A DNA stretch of 64,000 nucleotides, taken from Pseudomonas sp. DG56-2. Its GTDB lineage: Bacteria; Pseudomonadota; Gammaproteobacteria; Pseudomonadales; Pseudomonadaceae. The translations under genes were made by a program, and so were the position numbers. The stretch lies in the NCBI RefSeq assembly GCF_004803755.1, contig NZ_CP032311.1:4046501-4110500 (forward strand), given 5' to 3'. A model generated the notes under the pieces. It searched no databases, was not told the DNA's origin, and saw only the letters and a program-made list of their open reading frames with translations. Below are positions 29,001 through 40,970 of the stretch, piece by piece. Numbering within the stretch: the first letter of the stretch is position 1; every line of letters starts with the position of its first letter.

Positions 29001-32000
29001 CCAAGGTCGGCCCAGTCTTGATAATCGAGCGCTGTAGTGCCTGGTTTATGAATGATCTGCAACATGGCTTCGCCAGCATTCCAACTGAACGACGCACGTA
29101 GCGCTTCATGACGCCCGACCACGGCCCGCCAGGCCTGGGCAAAGCGCTGCGGATCCAGGGCACTGTTGATCCGGTAGCGGTCCTGCATGTAGTAAATGCC
29201 AGTACCGGGTTCAAGCAGGGTGTGCAGCAGCAAACCCTCCTGCATCGGCGTCAGTGGGTACACATCTTCGATGTGTGCCGCCGGCACGGGCAGGTTGTCG
29301 ATCTGCTCTTGGGACAGTTGCGCAAGCGGGAAGTCCGAAGGCGTGAAGCTTCCGTTGTTATCGTCCAGGCAATGTTCAATCAGAGCAAGCAGTTGCACTT
29401 TGTAAGCCTGGGCGAGATGTTCGATGGTGTGCTCGTCGTAGCGCTCGCCACTGAAGGTCCAGCGCAGTTGTAGCTCACCCCCGTACACCTGACCATCGAC
29501 ACTCATCCAGTTAGGCAGTGGCGCGTCCAGGTCATGGGCCTCGCCGACCGATTCATCCACTGGCAGGAACAGGGCATCACCCTGGAACTGCTGGTCGAAC
29601 TGGCCGAGGTAATTGAAGGTGATCCGCGCCTGTGGCAAAGCGGCCATGCTTTCGCGTACCGACGGATCGCCCAGGTAGCGCAGCACGCCATAGCCCAGGC
29701 CCTTGTGTGGCACCTGGCGCAATTGCTCCTTGATGGCCTTGATCGAGGCCCCCTGCCCAGCTTCTCCTTCAGCCGTCGAAGGGCTCAGGCTCAAGGGATA
29801 AGCGCTGGTGAACCAACCTACACTGCGGGTCAGATCCATGTCGTCGAACAGGTGTTCGCGGCCATGGCCTTCAAGCTGCACCAGCACCGACGGCTGACCG
29901 CTCCAACGGCACAATACCTGTGCCAGTGCCGTCAGCAGCAGGTCATTGACCTGGGTATGGTAGGCCGCCGGTGCGTCCTTGAGCAGTTGTCGGGTCTGGT
30001 TCGAATCCAGGCGCACATTGAGGTTACGCGCCTGCTTGTGCAGGTTCGCTCCTTGCGGATGATCGCATGGTAGCTCCTGGTGAGCCGCGCCCAGTTGGCT
30101 TTGCCACCAGCGTTGTTCGTCACGCAGCGAGTCACTGCTGGCGTACGCCTGCAGACGCGCGGCCCAATCGCTCATGGCGCGAGTCTTGGCCGCCAACGTC
30201 TGTGCGCGGTACAGCGCTTGCAAATCTTCCAGCAGCACCCGCCACGACACACCGTCGACCACCAGGTGATGTATTGCCAGCAACAAACGCTGTTCGCCGC
30301 TGCTGTCTTCAACCAGCAAGGCCCTCAGCAGCGGCCCGTTGCCCAGGTCGAGACTGCGCTGCACATCACTGTACAACGCCTGGCACTCGGTAAAACTGCT
30401 CACCGACACCTGCCAGAGCAATTCGCGACTGCCGCCCAGCACATATTCGCCCTGCCACTGGCCATCCTGCACAGTAAAGCGCAGGCGCAATGCGTCGTGA
30501 TGCTCGACCAGTCGCTGCAAGGCCTGCTCCAACACCCTGGCTACTAAGCGCTCGGTCGGAGCCAGCAGTACAGCCTGATTCCAGTGCTGTGGTTGCACTA
30601 CATCGCTGTCGAAGAACCAGTGTTGAATGGGTGTCAACGCAGCACGGCCGCTCAACGGGCCTTGATCAACCTGACTGTCGTCACTGCACCGAACCACGGA
30701 GGCCAAGGTCTGGACCGTCTGGTGCTGGAACAGGTCACGCGGGGTGAATTGCAGCCCCAACTGGCGAGCGCGACTAACCACCTGGATCGACAGGATAGAA
30801 TCACCACCTAGCTCGAAGAAATTGTCCTGCAGGCCAACGCGCTGCACATTCAGGACATCCTGCCAGAGATTGGCCAATTGCTGCTCCAGCGCGCTGCGCG
30901 GTGCCTGGTAATGTTCATGAGCGTGTTCCAGATGCGCTGGCGGCAGTGCGCCTCGGTCGAGTTTGCCATTGCCCATCAAGGGCATTTGCTCAAGCAACAT
31001 CAGGTGGGTTGGCACCATATAGTCCGGCAGGTGCGAACGTAGATGTGCCTTGAGTGCATCACGCAGTGCAACCTGAGTGGCGGTATCGGCGAGCGCCTGA
31101 TCACAGACCAGATAAGCAGCCAGTTGCTTGCCTGCGGCCGTGTCCAGCGCCAGCACCACTGCCTCGCGGATTGCCGGGTACTCCAGCAGTCGCGTTTCGA
31201 TTTCGCCCAGTTCGATGCGGAAACCGCGAATTTTCACCTGATGGTCGATACGACCCATGTACTCGACCAGTCCATCGGGACGTTGGCGAACCAGATCGCC
31301 AGTACGGTACAGACGCCCACCGTCAGCGGCGAAGGGGTTGGCGACAAAGCGTTCTGCGCTCAGCCCCGGGCGCTCGTGGTACCCCTGGGCCAGGCCGGCG
31401 CCACCGACATACAGCTCACCAATGCCGCCCTGGGGCAGCAAGGCCAGATCGGCATCGAGAATGTACGCCACCCGGGCACCGACCACGCGACCAATCGGCA
31501 CACTAGCGAGGCCGGCTTGCAACTGATCAGGTGCCAGGCATGCCAGGGGCATGACTACGGTTTCGGTTGGCCCGTAGGCGTTGAAGAACTGCTGTGGCGC
31601 AAACGCCTGGCGAATCCGCTGCAGGTGCTCGCCGGTCAGCGCTTCGCCACCGGTGATGCACATGCGCACCGGCAAGGTTTCGTTGCGACTGGCCAGCCAC
31701 TGCGCCAGTTGACTGCCGTAGCTTGGGGTAAGACCAAGAATCGATACCTGTTGCTCACGAATCAACGTGCAGATCTCTTGCGCGTCCCACTGCCCCTGCG
31801 CCCGCAATACCACCCGCGCACCGCACAACAATGGCACCAGCAGGCGCTCCGTGGCAGCGTCGAAGTTGATTGAATAGAAGTGCAGTTCGCAGTCATCGCT
31901 GCGCATCCCGAAGTCGTTGATCACCGCTTGGCAATGCATGGCGATTTCACCCCGGCTGACGACCACCCCCTTGGGCTTGCCGGTGGAACCTGAGGTGTAT

Positions 32001-35000
32001 ATCAGGTAAGCCTGATGCCCCGGCAGGCTGGTAGCGCGCAGCGGCTCGCGGCTGACCTCTGCCAGGCTTGCCACGTCATCTTCCAGGCACCAGCAGACAA
32101 GATCAGCGGACAGTTCGCCCAATGCCTCGAAAAGACTGCGCTGGCCCAGCAATATGCTGATGCCGCTGTCTTCGATCATGTAGAGCAAACGTTCCCGCGG
32201 GTACTCCGGGTCCAGCGGCACATAGGCCCCACCGGCCTTGAGAATCGCCAGGAGGCCCACCACCATCTCCAGTGAGCGCTCCAGTGCCAGGCCGACTCGC
32301 ACCTGCGCGCCGACACCACGCTCGCGCAGTACACGGGCCAACTGATTGGATCGGGCGTCCAGCTCAGCGTAACTCAAATGCTCGCCGGCAAAAGTCAGGG
32401 CAATCGCTTGCGGTTCCCGCAACGCCTGGGCGCTGAACAAGCCTTCGATGGTCTGGCCGAGGTCTGCCTCAAGGTCCCCTTCAAGGCTTGCTCGCAAGGC
32501 GCGTTGCTCGCCGCTGGCCAGCATCGGCAATTCGCACAGATATTGCTCTGGGTTATCAAGCATTGCCGCCAGCAGGTTCTGCCAATGCTCAGCCATCATG
32601 GCGATCCGTGGCTCGTCAAACAGGTCGCAGCTGTAGGTCAGGCAGCAGCCCAGACGTCGGTCCAGGTCGGTGACTTCGAGGTTGAGATCGAACTTGGTCG
32701 CCCGGGCATCGTTGACCAGGTAATCCACCTGCATGCCCGACAATTGCCGGTGCTGTTGAAACTCCCAGCGCTGAACGTTGCACATCACCTGGAACAATGG
32801 GTTATAAGCAGTACTGCGTGCAGGCTGTAGTGCTTCGACCAGTTGATCGAAGGGCAAGTCCTGATGTGACTGACCTTCGATCACCGTCTGGCGCACCTGG
32901 TCGATCAGCTCGCTGACGCGCATGTGCCCATCGAGCTGGCAACGCAATACCTGGGTATTAAGGAAGGCGCCGATCAGCCCTTCGCTTTCCGGGCGAATAC
33001 GGTTGGCCACCGGCGCACCGATACGCAGGTCATGCTGGGCACTGTAGCGATAGAGCAGCACCGCCAAGGTCGCAGTCATGGTCATGAACAGCGTCAAGCC
33101 GCGCTCAGCATTGAACTGACGTACCTGCGCGGCCAGTTGCGGACTCAAGTCAAAGCGATACAGCTCACCACGGTGGCTCTGCACCGCAGGCCGAGGGCGG
33201 TCGCTGGGGAGTTCCAACACCGGATGCTCTGCACCCAGCTTGGCCTTCCAGTAATCAAGCTGACGTTGCCCCTCCCCACCTTCCAGCCATTGGCGCTGCC
33301 AGACGCTGTAGTCCAGATATTGCACCGGCAAAGCCTGCAACGGCGACTCGCGCTCATCGACATACGCCTCATACAGCTCACCCAGTTCGCGGGCAAAGAT
33401 GTCCATGGCCCAGCCTTCGGTCACGATGTGATGCAGGGTCAACACAAAGTAGTGCTCTTGCTCACCGGTCTTGGCCAGGCACGCTCGCAGCAGCGGGCCG
33501 CGCTCCAGATCGAACGGCTGGTGCGCCTGCTGGTCGGCGAATACCTGTAGAAGCGATTCACGCTGTGCCGGGTTGTGGGCCGAGAAATCCTGCCAGTCCA
33601 TGTGCAGTTGACTGTCGCGGTGCACACACTGGTACGGCACCCCGTCGATGCTCGGAAAGGTGGTGCGCAGGGTCTCATGGCGTACGATCAAGGACTGCAG
33701 CGCCTGCTCGAAGCGGCTGACATCCAGCACACCACGCAACCGTGCCATGCCGCCAACGTTGTAGGCTGGGCTGTCTGGCTCCATCTGCCAGAGGAACCAC
33801 ATGCGCTGCTGGGAGTACGACAGTGGTACCGCCTGGTGACGATCGACGCGAGCAATTGCGCCTTGCAGGTTGTGTGAGCCGCTGCATTGGATGGCCTCGA
33901 CTTCGCGCACGAATGCGCGCAGTTGACTGGCCTCGAACAGCACCCGCAACGGTACCTCGACGTTGCAGGCCTGACGCGTGCGGGAAACGATCTGGGTAGC
34001 CAGCAACGAGTGCCCACCCAGGGCAAAGAAGTCGTCCTGCAGACCGATCTGCTGCAACCCCAATACTTCACGCCAGATCGCGGCTATCTGTTGTTCCAGT
34101 GCAGTACTCGGTTCGATGTGCTCGCCGGTGGTCCAGACCGGCTCCGGCAGCGCCTTGCGCTCGACCTTGCCACTCGGGCCAAGGGGCATCTGGGGGATGT
34201 GCATCAGCAACGCAGGAACCATGTAGGACGGCAGTTGTTGGATCAATGCAGTCATCAGCCCGGCGTTGTTTTCACTGCCATTGTAGTAGCCCACCAATTG
34301 CGCGCCAGCCGTGGTCTGGCGAATCACAACCACGGCCTGGTCCACTCCCGACTGGTTCAACAGACAGGCCTCGACTTCTTCAGGCTCTACGCGAAAGCCG
34401 CGCAGTTTCACTTGCTGATCCAGCCGACCCAGGTACTCCAGGGCGCCCAGTGACCCCACCCAACGTGCCCGGTCGCCGCTGCGGTAGAGGCGCTGACCAT
34501 CGCCATCTGGTTGCGGCACGAAACGCTCGGCGGTGAGCCCAGGCCTTGCAAGATAACCTCGCGCCAGCCCCGCCCCGCCCAGGTACAACTCGCCTGGCAC
34601 ACCGACGGCGCTAAGTTGCAGTTGTTCATCCAGCACCCGGCACACGACGTTGGCCAGCGGCCGCCCGATCGGTGAGCGCGCACCATCGGCTTGATTGCAG
34701 CGCCAATGAGTAACGTTGATCGCCGTTTCGGTCGGGCCATAGCGGTTATCCAGCGCCACCTCTGGCAACACCTGCAGCACGCGGTCACGCAGGGCGCCAG
34801 ACAGCGCCTCACCACCGGAGAATAATCGACGCAGGCTAGTGCAGGCGGCCGCCAGCGGTTCTTGAATGAACACCTGCAGCAAAGCGGGAACGAAGTGCAA
34901 AGTCGTCACGCCATGCTCACGCACCAAGGCAGCGATCCGCTGCGGGTCACGGTGTTCGCCGGGACCTGCCAGCACTAGCCGGCAGCCATTGATCAGTGGC

Positions 35001-38000
35001 CAGAAACATTCCCACACCGACACATCAAAACTGATGGGGGCTTTCTGCATCAGCACATCGGTTTCATCCAACCCATAGCGTTGCTGCATCCATTGCAGGC
35101 GTTCAGCCAATGCTGCATGGGTGTTGCCCACGCCCTTGGGCTGCCCGGTGGAGCCTGAGGTATAAATCACATAGGCGAGGTTCTCGGCATGCAGGTGCAG
35201 GCCCGGGGGCTGGCTCGGCCAGCTGTCGAGCTTGAGCTGATCCATGGCGAGGGTGCTGACGCCTGCTACGTGCGGCAAGCGTTCCAGCATATCGCTATGA
35301 CTGAGCAACAATCCGGCGCCGCAGTCGGCCAGCATGTAGGCCAGACGCTCCGGTGGGTAGTCGACATCCAGCGGCACGTAGGCACCGCCCGCCTTGATAA
35401 TGGCCAGGATACCAATGAGCAATTGCGGCGAACGCTCAGCCGCAATCGCCACACACACATCCGGACCGACCCCCTTGTCGCGCAGATAATGCGCCAGCCT
35501 GTTGGCCTGCTGATGCAGGCTGGCGTAGTCGAGACTGCCGCCGTCCCACACCAGGGCAACGCGCTGCGGTGTCGTGCGGGCTTGCTCGTTGAGCTGTTCC
35601 ACCACCCACTGTTGTGCCGCCGGAGCCGGAGCCTGCCCCCACTGCAGAAGCTGCTCGCGACCTTGGACATCGAGCAACTGCACGTCACCAATGCTCAGCC
35701 TCGGCGCTGCGCACACTTGTTCCAGCAAGCTGATCAGGTGCGCTGCCAGACGCTGCACGCTGTCAGCATCGAACAACTCACTGGCATAGTCGAAGGACAG
35801 CGACAGGCGCCCCTGGTGATCTTCCTCGCTGTGCAACTGCAGGTCGAACTTGGCCTCGCGGCTGTGCCATGGCAACTCTTCGGCGAGCAGGCCCGGCAGG
35901 CGTCGCAACGCGCCGAGGTCACGTTGCTGATGGTTGAACATGACTTGGAACAAACCCTGCTCGCGCGCCTCGGGAAAGGCTGCGAGCAGTTGCTCGAACG
36001 GCAGGTCCTGATGGGCCTGAGCCTGCACGGTGGCCTCACGCACCTGGGCCAGCAGTTCGGCAAAAGGCATGCACGAATTCAGCTCGGCCCGCAGTACCTG
36101 GGTATTGATGAAAAAGCCCACCAGGCACTGGGTTTCCAGCCGCGCCCGGTTGGCGTTGGGCACCCCGACGCGAATATCGCACTGTCCGCTGTAGCGATGC
36201 AGCAGGCTCTGGAAACCGGCCAGCAAGATCATGAACAGCGTGCTGTCATGCTGGCGGGCGGTAGTGCGCAGTGCCTCACTTAACGTCGCTGGCACGCGCA
36301 GGCTCAGGCGCGCGGCCAACTTGCGCTGTTGGTTGGAGCGGGGATGATCGATGGGCAGATCGAGCACAGGCGGCTCACCACCTAACTGAGCTGTCCAATA
36401 GTTCAATTGCCGCGCCGCCTCGCCCTCGACCAGCCACTGTCGTTGCCAATTGCCATAGTCGAGATAATCCAGGGCCAGCGCAGGCAGCTCAGCTTGCTGC
36501 CCCTGGCTGTGAGCGGCATACAGTCGCGAAAACTCGTCGATGAGAATGTTCATCGACCAGCCATCGGCAACTATATGGTGCAGGGTGACCCACAGTTGAT
36601 GTTCCTCATCTGCCAGACGCACCAGGGTCACTCGCAGCAACGGACCGGCTTGCAGATCGAACGGCTGCTGCGCTTCGGCTTCGCGCCGAGTCATGACAGG
36701 GTCGAGCTCAAGCTCGCTCAGGTCCAGATGCTGCACCTCGAGTGTAAGCATCGGCAACACCTGCTGCAGCGCCTGCCCATCGACCTCGCTGAATACGGTG
36801 CGCAGCGACTCGTGCCGCTCGACCAGCGACTGGAAGCTCGACTGCACAGCGGCATGATCAAGTTCACCGCGCAGTCGCAGGGTTCCGGGTATGTTATAGG
36901 CGGCGCTGTGCTTATCCAGTTGCCAGAGCAGCCACATACGATGTTGCGCCAGAGACTGCGGCCACGCCTGGTGCCGGTCGAGACGCTCGATGGCGTCATG
37001 CGCCGCGCCCCCCTGCTGTTGCAGTGCCGCCACAGCGCTGCTGAAGGTATCCAGCTGCGGGCACTCGAACAGCAACCGCACGCTCAGTTGCAAACCCAGT
37101 TCATCCGCCAGGCGCGCAGTCAGCTGAGTGGCGGAAATCGAGTTGCCGCCGAGCAGAAAGAAGTGATCATCCTGCGCCACCTGTTCAATGCCCAGCTGTT
37201 CGCACCATGCCCGTGCGATCAGGCCGTGCAGCCTGGTCCCATGCATGCTTTGGTCAAGCGCCGGCGCATGCTGCGCTTCAGGGAAGCGCGCATAACAATC
37301 CAGACTGCCGTCGTCCATTCGCACGCGACAAGCCGAGCGCTGCAGCTTCCCGCTGGAAGTCTTGGGCAACGCGCCAGGATTGAGCAGCAAGACCACTGCC
37401 GGGGCTTGCTGACAGGCGTCGGCGATCACTTGGCGCAGGGCCTTGATCAAGCGCTGCGCCGAGATGGTCTTTTGCACATTGCGACTGACTTCGACTGCAA
37501 CACCGATACCTTCCTCACCCAGGTTGTCGACGGCAAACACGGCCACTCGCCCCTTGCGCAATACCTGCACTTCCCGCTCCAGCGTTTTTTCCAGATCCTG
37601 CGGGTAGAGGTTGTGCCCTCGCACAATCAACAGGTCCTTGAGGCGGCCGGTTACGAACAGCTCGCCCTCACGCAGAAAACCCAGGTCGCCGGTACGCAAC
37701 CAGGTATGCCCACCTTGCTCGACAAAGGTACGCGCCGTCGCTTGTGGGTTGCGCCAGTAGCCGGTGGCAATGCTCGGGCCACGGGCCCAGATCTCGCCAA
37801 CGCGGTTGTCGTCCAGCACCGTGAGCTGGTGTGGATCGACGATCTGCACATCATGCTCCGGCTGGCTGCGCCCACAGCTCATCTGCACTATGTCGTTGCC
37901 AGGCTCGGCACAGTTGCGCGCCAGCGCCGTGGCATCCAGGCTCACCGCGCCAACTCCCTGGCCACGAGTACTGCCACTGACAAACAGCGTCGCCTCAGCC

Positions 38001-38989
38001 AGGCCATAGCTGGCAAAGAAGCTCTGGGCATTGAAGCCACAGCTGGCAAATTTTTCGGCAAACGCCTGCAGGCTGTCCTGGCGGATCGGTTCGGACCCGG
38101 AGTACGCCACCCGCCAGCGACTGAGGTCAAGATTGGCCAGGGCTGCATCACTGACACGCTCGCTGCACAGGCGATAGGCGAAATCGGGTCCGCCACTGAT
38201 GGTGCCGCCATGATCACTGATCGCCTGCAGCCAGCGTTGCGGCCGAGCAAGGAAATAGGTTGGCGCCATCAATACACAAGGCACCCCACTGAAGATGGGC
38301 TGCAGCAAGCCACCGATCAGGCCCATGTCGTGGTACAGCGGCAACCAACTGACGATGACATCATCAGGGTTGAGATCGATACCAAAGCCCTGACGGATCA
38401 GTACCTCGTTTGCCACCAGGTTGCCATGACTGACCTGCACACCCTTGGGCAAAGCCGTAGAGCCTGAGGTGTACTGCAGGAAAGCGATGTCGTGAGCCTG
38501 CAGCGCTGGTGCTTGCCAGGCGTCGGCGAGGCTTCCCGACAACTGATCGGTTGCCAGCAACTGCGGTGCTGTTGCCTCACTCAACACTTCCAGTGCCTGC
38601 AGGCTGTCATGCAAGGCGCTGGAGGTCAGCAGCAGGCGCGGCTGTGCATCGGCAATTATCGACAGCAGGCGCTCCTGGTGATGACGGCGCGAAGACTCCG
38701 GCGGATAAGCCGGCACCGCGATCACTCCGGCATACAGGCAACCGAAAAAAGCCGCCACGTAATCCGGGCCGCTGGGAAACAACAGCACAGCGCGGTCACC
38801 GAAGTCGGTACGTGCCTGCAGTGCTGCGGCGATGGTTCGGGCACGCAAGTCCAGCTCCCGATAATCCAGCACGGCCTCCTGTTGCGGGTCGTCGGCAAGA
38901 AAGCGCAGGGCGATTCGCTGCGGCGTTTGCGCAGCGCGCTGTGCCAATGCCTGGACCAGCGTAACCGGAAGTTCGAAGGCGTCCGTCAT
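26027..38989 (-). CDS. pvdL: Pyoverdine chromophore non-ribosomal peptide synthetase PvdL
   Basis: 4320 residues from the ATG at 38989 (MTDAFELPV), preceded by GGGAGG. Domains in order: acyl-AMP ligase (about 1-590), carrier (GGNS, Ser near 616), C, A, carrier (GGHS, near 1660), C, A, carrier (GGDS, near 2730), E (about 2815-3260), C, A, carrier (GGHS, near 4258), and no thioesterase. This matches PvdL of P. aeruginosa, which builds acyl-L-Glu-D-Tyr-L-Dab. The last A domain reads as DIWELTADD, as expected for diaminobutyrate. The middle C domain has HHIVTEG in place of HHxxxDG. Its promoter has a variant PvdS box. Confidence 0.96.
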   Translation of the reverse strand: MTDAFELPVTLVQALAQRAAQTPQRIALRFLADDPQQEAVLDYRELDLRARTIAAALQARTDFGDRAVLLFPSGPDYVAAFFGCLYAGVIAVPAYPPESSRRHHQERLLSIIADAQPRLLLTSSALHDSLQALEVLSEATAPQLLATDQLSGSLADAWQAPALQAHDIAFLQYTSGSTALPKGVQVSHGNLVANEVLIRQGFGIDLNPDDVIVSWLPLYHDMGLIGGLLQPIFSGVPCVLMAPTYFLARPQRWLQAISDHGGTISGGPDFAYRLCSERVSDAALANLDLSRWRVAYSGSEPIRQDSLQAFAEKFASCGFNAQSFFASYGLAEATLFVSGSTRGQGVGAVSLDATALARNCAEPGNDIVQMSCGRSQPEHDVQIVDPHQLTVLDDNRVGEIWARGPSIATGYWRNPQATARTFVEQGGHTWLRTGDLGFLREGELFVTGRLKDLLIVRGHNLYPQDLEKTLEREVQVLRKGRVAVFAVDNLGEEGIGVAVEVSRNVQKTISAQRLIKALRQVIADACQQAPAVVLLLNPGALPKTSSGKLQRSACRVRMDDGSLDCYARFPEAQHAPALDQSMHGTRLHGLIARAWCEQLGIEQVAQDDHFFLLGGNSISATQLTARLADELGLQLSVRLLFECPQLDTFSSAVAALQQQGGAAHDAIERLDRHQAWPQSLAQHRMWLLWQLDKHSAAYNIPGTLRLRGELDHAAVQSSFQSLVERHESLRTVFSEVDGQALQQVLPMLTLEVQHLDLSELELDPVMTRREAEAQQPFDLQAGPLLRVTLVRLADEEHQLWVTLHHIVADGWSMNILIDEFSRLYAAHSQGQQAELPALALDYLDYGNWQRQWLVEGEAARQLNYWTAQLGGEPPVLDLPIDHPRSNQQRKLAARLSLRVPATLSEALRTTARQHDSTLFMILLAGFQSLLHRYSGQCDIRVGVPNANRARLETQCLVGFFINTQVLRAELNSCMPFAELLAQVREATVQAQAHQDLPFEQLLAAFPEAREQGLFQVMFNHQQRDLGALRRLPGLLAEELPWHSREAKFDLQLHSEEDHQGRLSLSFDYASELFDADSVQRLAAHLISLLEQVCAAPRLSIGDVQLLDVQGREQLLQWGQAPAPAAQQWVVEQLNEQARTTPQRVALVWDGGSLDYASLHQQANRLAHYLRDKGVGPDVCVAIAAERSPQLLIGILAIIKAGGAYVPLDVDYPPERLAYMLADCGAGLLLSHSDMLERLPHVAGVSTLAMDQLKLDSWPSQPPGLHLHAENLAYVIYTSGSTGQPKGVGNTHAALAERLQWMQQRYGLDETDVLMQKAPISFDVSVWECFWPLINGCRLVLAGPGEHRDPQRIAALVREHGVTTLHFVPALLQVFIQEPLAAACTSLRRLFSGGEALSGALRDRVLQVLPEVALDNRYGPTETAINVTHWRCNQADGARSPIGRPLANVVCRVLDEQLQLSAVGVPGELYLGGAGLARGYLARPGLTAERFVPQPDGDGQRLYRSGDRARWVGSLGALEYLGRLDQQVKLRGFRVEPEEVEACLLNQSGVDQAVVVIRQTTAGAQLVGYYNGSENNAGLMTALIQQLPSYMVPALLMHIPQMPLGPSGKVERKALPEPVWTTGEHIEPSTALEQQIAAIWREVLGLQQIGLQDDFFALGGHSLLATQIVSRTRQACNVEVPLRVLFEASQLRAFVREVEAIQCSGSHNLQGAIARVDRHQAVPLSYSQQRMWFLWQMEPDSPAYNVGGMARLRGVLDVSRFEQALQSLIVRHETLRTTFPSIDGVPYQCVHRDSQLHMDWQDFSAHNPAQRESLLQVFADQQAHQPFDLERGPLLRACLAKTGEQEHYFVLTLHHIVTEGWAMDIFARELGELYEAYVDERESPLQALPVQYLDYSVWQRQWLEGGEGQRQLDYWKAKLGAEHPVLELPSDRPRPAVQSHRGELYRFDLSPQLAAQVRQFNAERGLTLFMTMTATLAVLLYRYSAQHDLRIGAPVANRIRPESEGLIGAFLNTQVLRCQLDGHMRVSELIDQVRQTVIEGQSHQDLPFDQLVEALQPARSTAYNPLFQVMCNVQRWEFQQHRQLSGMQVDYLVNDARATKFDLNLEVTDLDRRLGCCLTYSCDLFDEPRIAMMAEHWQNLLAAMLDNPEQYLCELPMLASGEQRALRASLEGDLEADLGQTIEGLFSAQALREPQAIALTFAGEHLSYAELDARSNQLARVLRERGVGAQVRVGLALERSLEMVVGLLAILKAGGAYVPLDPEYPRERLLYMIEDSGISILLGQRSLFEALGELSADLVCWCLEDDVASLAEVSREPLRATSLPGHQAYLIYTSGSTGKPKGVVVSRGEIAMHCQAVINDFGMRSDDCELHFYSINFDAATERLLVPLLCGARVVLRAQGQWDAQEICTLIREQQVSILGLTPSYGSQLAQWLASRNETLPVRMCITGGEALTGEHLQRIRQAFAPQQFFNAYGPTETVVMPLACLAPDQLQAGLASVPIGRVVGARVAYILDADLALLPQGGIGELYVGGAGLAQGYHERPGLSAERFVANPFAADGGRLYRTGDLVRQRPDGLVEYMGRIDHQVKIRGFRIELGEIETRLLEYPAIREAVVLALDTAAGKQLAAYLVCDQALADTATQVALRDALKAHLRSHLPDYMVPTHLMLLEQMPLMGNGKLDRGALPPAHLEHAHEHYQAPRSALEQQLANLWQDVLNVQRVGLQDNFFELGGDSILSIQVVSRARQLGLQFTPRDLFQHQTVQTLASVVRCSDDSQVDQGPLSGRAALTPIQHWFFDSDVVQPQHWNQAVLLAPTERLVARVLEQALQRLVEHHDALRLRFTVQDGQWQGEYVLGGSRELLWQVSVSSFTECQALYSDVQRSLDLGNGPLLRALLVEDSSGEQRLLLAIHHLVVDGVSWRVLLEDLQALYRAQTLAAKTRAMSDWAARLQAYASSDSLRDEQRWWQSQLGAAHQELPCDHPQGANLHKQARNLNVRLDSNQTRQLLKDAPAAYHTQVNDLLLTALAQVLCRWSGQPSVLVQLEGHGREHLFDDMDLTRSVGWFTSAYPLSLSPSTAEGEAGQGASIKAIKEQLRQVPHKGLGYGVLRYLGDPSVRESMAALPQARITFNYLGQFDQQFQGDALFLPVDESVGEAHDLDAPLPNWMSVDGQVYGGELQLRWTFSGERYDEHTIEHLAQAYKVQLLALIEHCLDDNNGSFTPSDFPLAQLSQEQIDNLPVPAAHIEDVYPLTPMQEGLLLHTLLEPGTGIYYMQDRYRINSALDPQRFAQAWRAVVGRHEALRASFSWNAGEAMLQIIHKPGTTALDYQDWADLGDDEQEARLQALHKQEREAGFDLLQQAPFHLRLIRVGADRYWFMMSNHHILIDAWCRSLLMNDFFELYMALGEGREAQLAVPPRYRDYIGWLQHQNLDEARQWWRENLQGFERSTAVPSDRPLLRDHGVENAGMIVGDCYTRLDAADGARLRELAQAHQLTINTFAQAAWALVLSRYSGERDVLFGVTVAGRPVSMPQMQRTVGLFINSIALRVKLPAAGERCSVLHWLKGLLEHNMQLREYEYLPLVSIQECSELPKGQPLFDSLFVFENAPVEVSVLDRAQSLNASSDSGRTHTNFPLTAVCYPGDDLGLHLSFDQRYFDTATVERMLAEFKRLLLALADGLFADISELPLLGEHERRFLLDECNRSEQAYPLEQSYVALFEARVAAHPQRTAARCLEATLSYAQLNQQANRLGHALVAAGVTLDQPVALLAERDLSLLGMIIGSFKAGAGYLPLDPGLPTARLQRIVELSHTPVLVCTQACAEQGRALLDELGCAGRPKLLIWEHVQSTQGRDFDPGIYSAPDNLAYVIYTSGSTGLPKGVMVEQRGMLNNQLSKVPYLQLDQQDVIAQTASQSFDISVWQFLAAPLFGAQVAIVPNAIAHDPQGLLEHVQASGITVLESVPSLIQGMLANEHRQLDSLRWMLPTGEAMPPELAWQWLQRYPQVALVNAYGPAECSDDVAFFRVDADSTRGSYLPIGTPTDNNRLYLLDDDQALVPMGAVGELCVAGTGVGRGYVSDPLRTAQAFIPHPFGAPGERLYRTGDLARRRVDGVLEYVGRIDHQVKIRGYRIELGEIEARLHEQAEIRDAAVGVQEGVNGKHLVGYLVASDAGAYLAAVLERIKQRLRAELPEYMVPLHWAWLKQLPLNANGKLDRKALPSIDFATQQRQDYLAPRSELEQTLALIWADILKVERVGVRDNFFELGGHSLLATQIASRVQKTLQLNVPLRAMFECSSVEELAIYVDGLKGSELSDDKVDRLSDLMAALESL

Positions 38990-39099
38990 GGGAGGTTCCT
39001 GCCAGAGTCTATGCGTTAAATCAGGGCTCGGTAGTGATGCGTACCGGCTCAGCGGTAGCACCAAGCGCTTGCCGAGCGCCCAGGGATGTACACAGAGGA

Positions 39100-39123
39100 A
39101 CGGATGGCCTGGGCAAATAATTA
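39100..39123 (-). promoter_or_regulatory. Variant PvdS box of pvdL (TAATT-N16-CGT)
   Basis: On the minus strand TAATT (39123-39119), exactly 16 bases, CGT (39102-39100). One base differs from TAAAT. It lies about 110 bases upstream of the pvdL ATG. Confidence 0.65.
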
Positions 39124-39228
39124 GCGACTGAGAGCTTTGCGTTCAGGGGCTTGGGCGAGGAGTTTTTGAAGCCAATCACACTTTGCGGCTTATAACCAAA
39201 ATACCCGCGTATACATTACTTTTCTCAT

Positions 39229-39257
39229 TTGACAATAATTATCATTAAGAATAATTT
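39229..39257 (+). promoter_or_regulatory. Sigma-70 promoter of pvdS
   Basis: A perfect -35 TTGACA at 39229-39234, a 17-base spacer and -10 TAATTT at 39252-39257. The spacer is covered by a Fur box. Confidence 0.8.
39231..39249. promoter_or_regulatory. Fur box of pvdS
   Basis: The 19 bases starting GACAATAATTATCATTA match 14 of 19 positions of the Fur consensus GATAATGATAATCATTATC. The site overlaps the -35 box and spacer, so iron-loaded Fur would block pvdS. Confidence 0.8.
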
Positions 39258-39325
39258 GTCGCACGTCGTAGGAAGCCTCCCCAACAGGAGCGCTCCCCCT
39301 CCCTCTTAGAGCTAAGGTGATTTCC

Positions 39326-39856
39326 ATGGCGGAACAACAATCCACAAGTAAGTGCGATTCACCGTTACTCCAGGCGTTTGTCGACAACCGCAGTATTCTG
39401 GTCAAGATCGCCGCTCGCATCACCGGCTGCCGCTCACGCGCTGAAGACGTGGTGCAGGACGCCTTCTTCCGGCTCAGTTCAGCCCCGCCGATTACTTCCT
39501 CGTTCAAGGCCCAACTGAGTTACTTGTTCCAGATCGTGCGTAACCTGGCGATCGATCACTATCGCAAGCAGTCCATGGAGCTCAGGTATTCCGGCAGCGA
39601 AGAAGAGGGCCTGAATGTGGTGATCCAGGGTGCCTCGCCCGAAGCCACGCACATGAATTTCGCCACCTTGGAAAACATTGCCGATGCACTGAACGAACTA
39701 CCAGAACGTACTCGTTACGCGTTTGAAATGTACCGCCTGCATGGGGTGGCGCAAAAGGATATTGCCAAGGAGTTGGGCGTCTCCCCAACCCTGGTCAACT
39801 TCATGATTCGCGACGCCCTGGTACATTGCCGCAAAGTGTCCAATCGGCGGACCTGA
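39326..39856 (+). CDS. pvdS: Extracytoplasmic-function sigma factor PvdS
   Basis: 176 residues from the ATG at 39326 (MAEQQST), with AAGGTGA upstream. Region 2 carries AEDVVQDAFFRL and SYLFQIVRNLAIDHYRKQ; region 4 carries NELPERTRYAFEMYRLHG and the helix-turn-helix QKDIAKELGVSPTLVN. It is close to P. aeruginosa PvdS along its whole length and directs RNA polymerase to TAAAT-N16-CGT promoters, several of which are in this window. It is repressed by Fur. The anti-sigma partner FpvR is not in this window. Confidence 0.97.
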   Translation: MAEQQSTSKCDSPLLQAFVDNRSILVKIAARITGCRSRAEDVVQDAFFRLSSAPPITSSFKAQLSYLFQIVRNLAIDHYRKQSMELRYSGSEEEGLNVVIQGASPEATHMNFATLENIADALNELPERTRYAFEMYRLHGVAQKDIAKELGVSPTLVNFMIRDALVHCRKVSNRRT

Positions 39857-39875
39857 GCGGCAAACTGCAAGCGTT

Positions 39876-39909
39876 AAGCTGCAAGTTGGTGGTGGTCAAC
39901 GCGCAGCTT
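39876..39909. terminator. Hairpin after pvdS
   Basis: Inverted repeat AAGCTGC / GCAGCTT with further pairing inside, between the convergent pvdS and acetyltransferase genes. No strong T run. Confidence 0.5.
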
Positions 39910-39921
39910 GAAACTTGAAGT

Positions 39922-40932
39922 TTAAAGTTCGCAACTCTCGAAGAATTGCTCTCGCCCTAGCACCATCAGTGCCGCGCGCTTGTGCGGGAAATCGAATTCT
40001 TTTTCACGGTAAAAACGCCGCGCTTGCATGTAGCCGATCATCTTGCTGTTGTCGGCACGCGGCTCGGCTACCACTCGCTGCGTCCGCGGGTCATCCAGAA
40101 ACAAGTAGTGCACCAATGCGGCCATCCAGCTCGCCACTTTGTGCGGGCCACGGTGATGTTCCTCACCTACAAGCATGTGAATGCCTCGATCGTAATCATC
40201 AACAGCATAAAACGGCGCGATACGATCCTCCTTGGCCCAATAGGCCTCGAAATAGGCAAATGGCTGATCGTCGAAACAACCTATCAAGGTCAGGCTGTGC
40301 GGATCGACTTGCAACTTGTTCAGGTACGCGCGGTGCTGTTCAAGACTGCCGCCTTCCTGCCAGAAATTCAAAACCCGTGGATTGTTCTGCCAGCGATTGA
40401 AGCGCTCCAGGTCGGTATCGATGTCCACGGTGCGCAATGACACCCAGGCGCCCAGACGTGGATCGAATCGCCGGTACACCTCCCCGTGCGGTTTGGGTGC
40501 GCGGCGCGGGTGCCGCTTGCCCTCGGTGAGCTGCATCTGCTGTGGGTACACGCCGTTCGCAGTGCGCGTGAGCCAAGGATGCGGCAGCTGCCAGAACTGC
40601 ATCCTTTCACAGCTGTATGCACCCGCCCGGGCTTGAGTTATCAACAAGCCGTCTGCCAACGCTTCAACAGGCTCGGCACTCAAATACCAGGTCAAACGCT
40701 GGCAATCGGGATCGCGGGCGAACAACCAGTAGCAGGCCGCCCACAGCGCTTGCTGGCGCCGCTCTTGATCACACTGCTCAAGATGAATGTCGAAACTGTC
40801 GCCGCGCACCAATCGCACGCGTATCAGAGCGCGCCCCTCAAGTTCAAGGCTCAGGCGACCGTCGCTTTCATCGGCCTCCAGGCTGTGCCAGCGGGGTAAT
40901 GACAGCGTTTGCGAAGCAAGGTCGAAGGGCAT
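39922..40932 (-). CDS. GNAT siderophore acetyltransferase (IucB/RhbD type)
   Basis: 336 residues. The C-terminal half (about 160-330) is an acyltransferase of the siderophore type: FNRWQNNPRVLNFWQE, the YFEAYWAKEDRI segment, GIHMLVGEEHHRG and the C-terminal RVVAEPRADNSKMI. The N-terminal half is a divergent copy of the fold. Such enzymes acylate hydroxylated ornithine or lysine; in pyoverdine pathways this would acetylate N5-hydroxyornithine, and homologues next to pvdS have been called pvdYII. A perfect PvdS box lies upstream. Convergent with pvdS. Confidence 0.82.
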   Translation of the reverse strand: MPFDLASQTLSLPRWHSLEADESDGRLSLELEGRALIRVRLVRGDSFDIHLEQCDQERRQQALWAACYWLFARDPDCQRLTWYLSAEPVEALADGLLITQARAGAYSCERMQFWQLPHPWLTRTANGVYPQQMQLTEGKRHPRRAPKPHGEVYRRFDPRLGAWVSLRTVDIDTDLERFNRWQNNPRVLNFWQEGGSLEQHRAYLNKLQVDPHSLTLIGCFDDQPFAYFEAYWAKEDRIAPFYAVDDYDRGIHMLVGEEHHRGPHKVASWMAALVHYLFLDDPRTQRVVAEPRADNSKMIGYMQARRFYREKEFDFPHKRAALMVLGREQFFESCEL

Positions 40933-40970
40933 GGTCTGGGCTCGAAAAGGAAAGTGGCTTAACCTTCAGA

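Larger units (their letters stand above)
38990..39325. other. Divergent regulatory region pvdL-pvdS
   Basis: 336 bases, AT-rich in the centre. It holds the PvdS box of pvdL, the Fur box and the sigma-70 promoter of pvdS, described separately. No gene is seen. Confidence 0.8.

Noticed and set aside
36407..38467. 686-residue open frame antisense to the pvdL loading region
   Set aside because: Same GC-driven shadow effect; the opposite strand has intact acyl-ligase and condensation motifs.
26027..38989. A novel NRPS product
   Set aside because: Domain order, loading ligase, epimerase position, lack of thioesterase and pvdS/pvdH context all fit the known PvdL.
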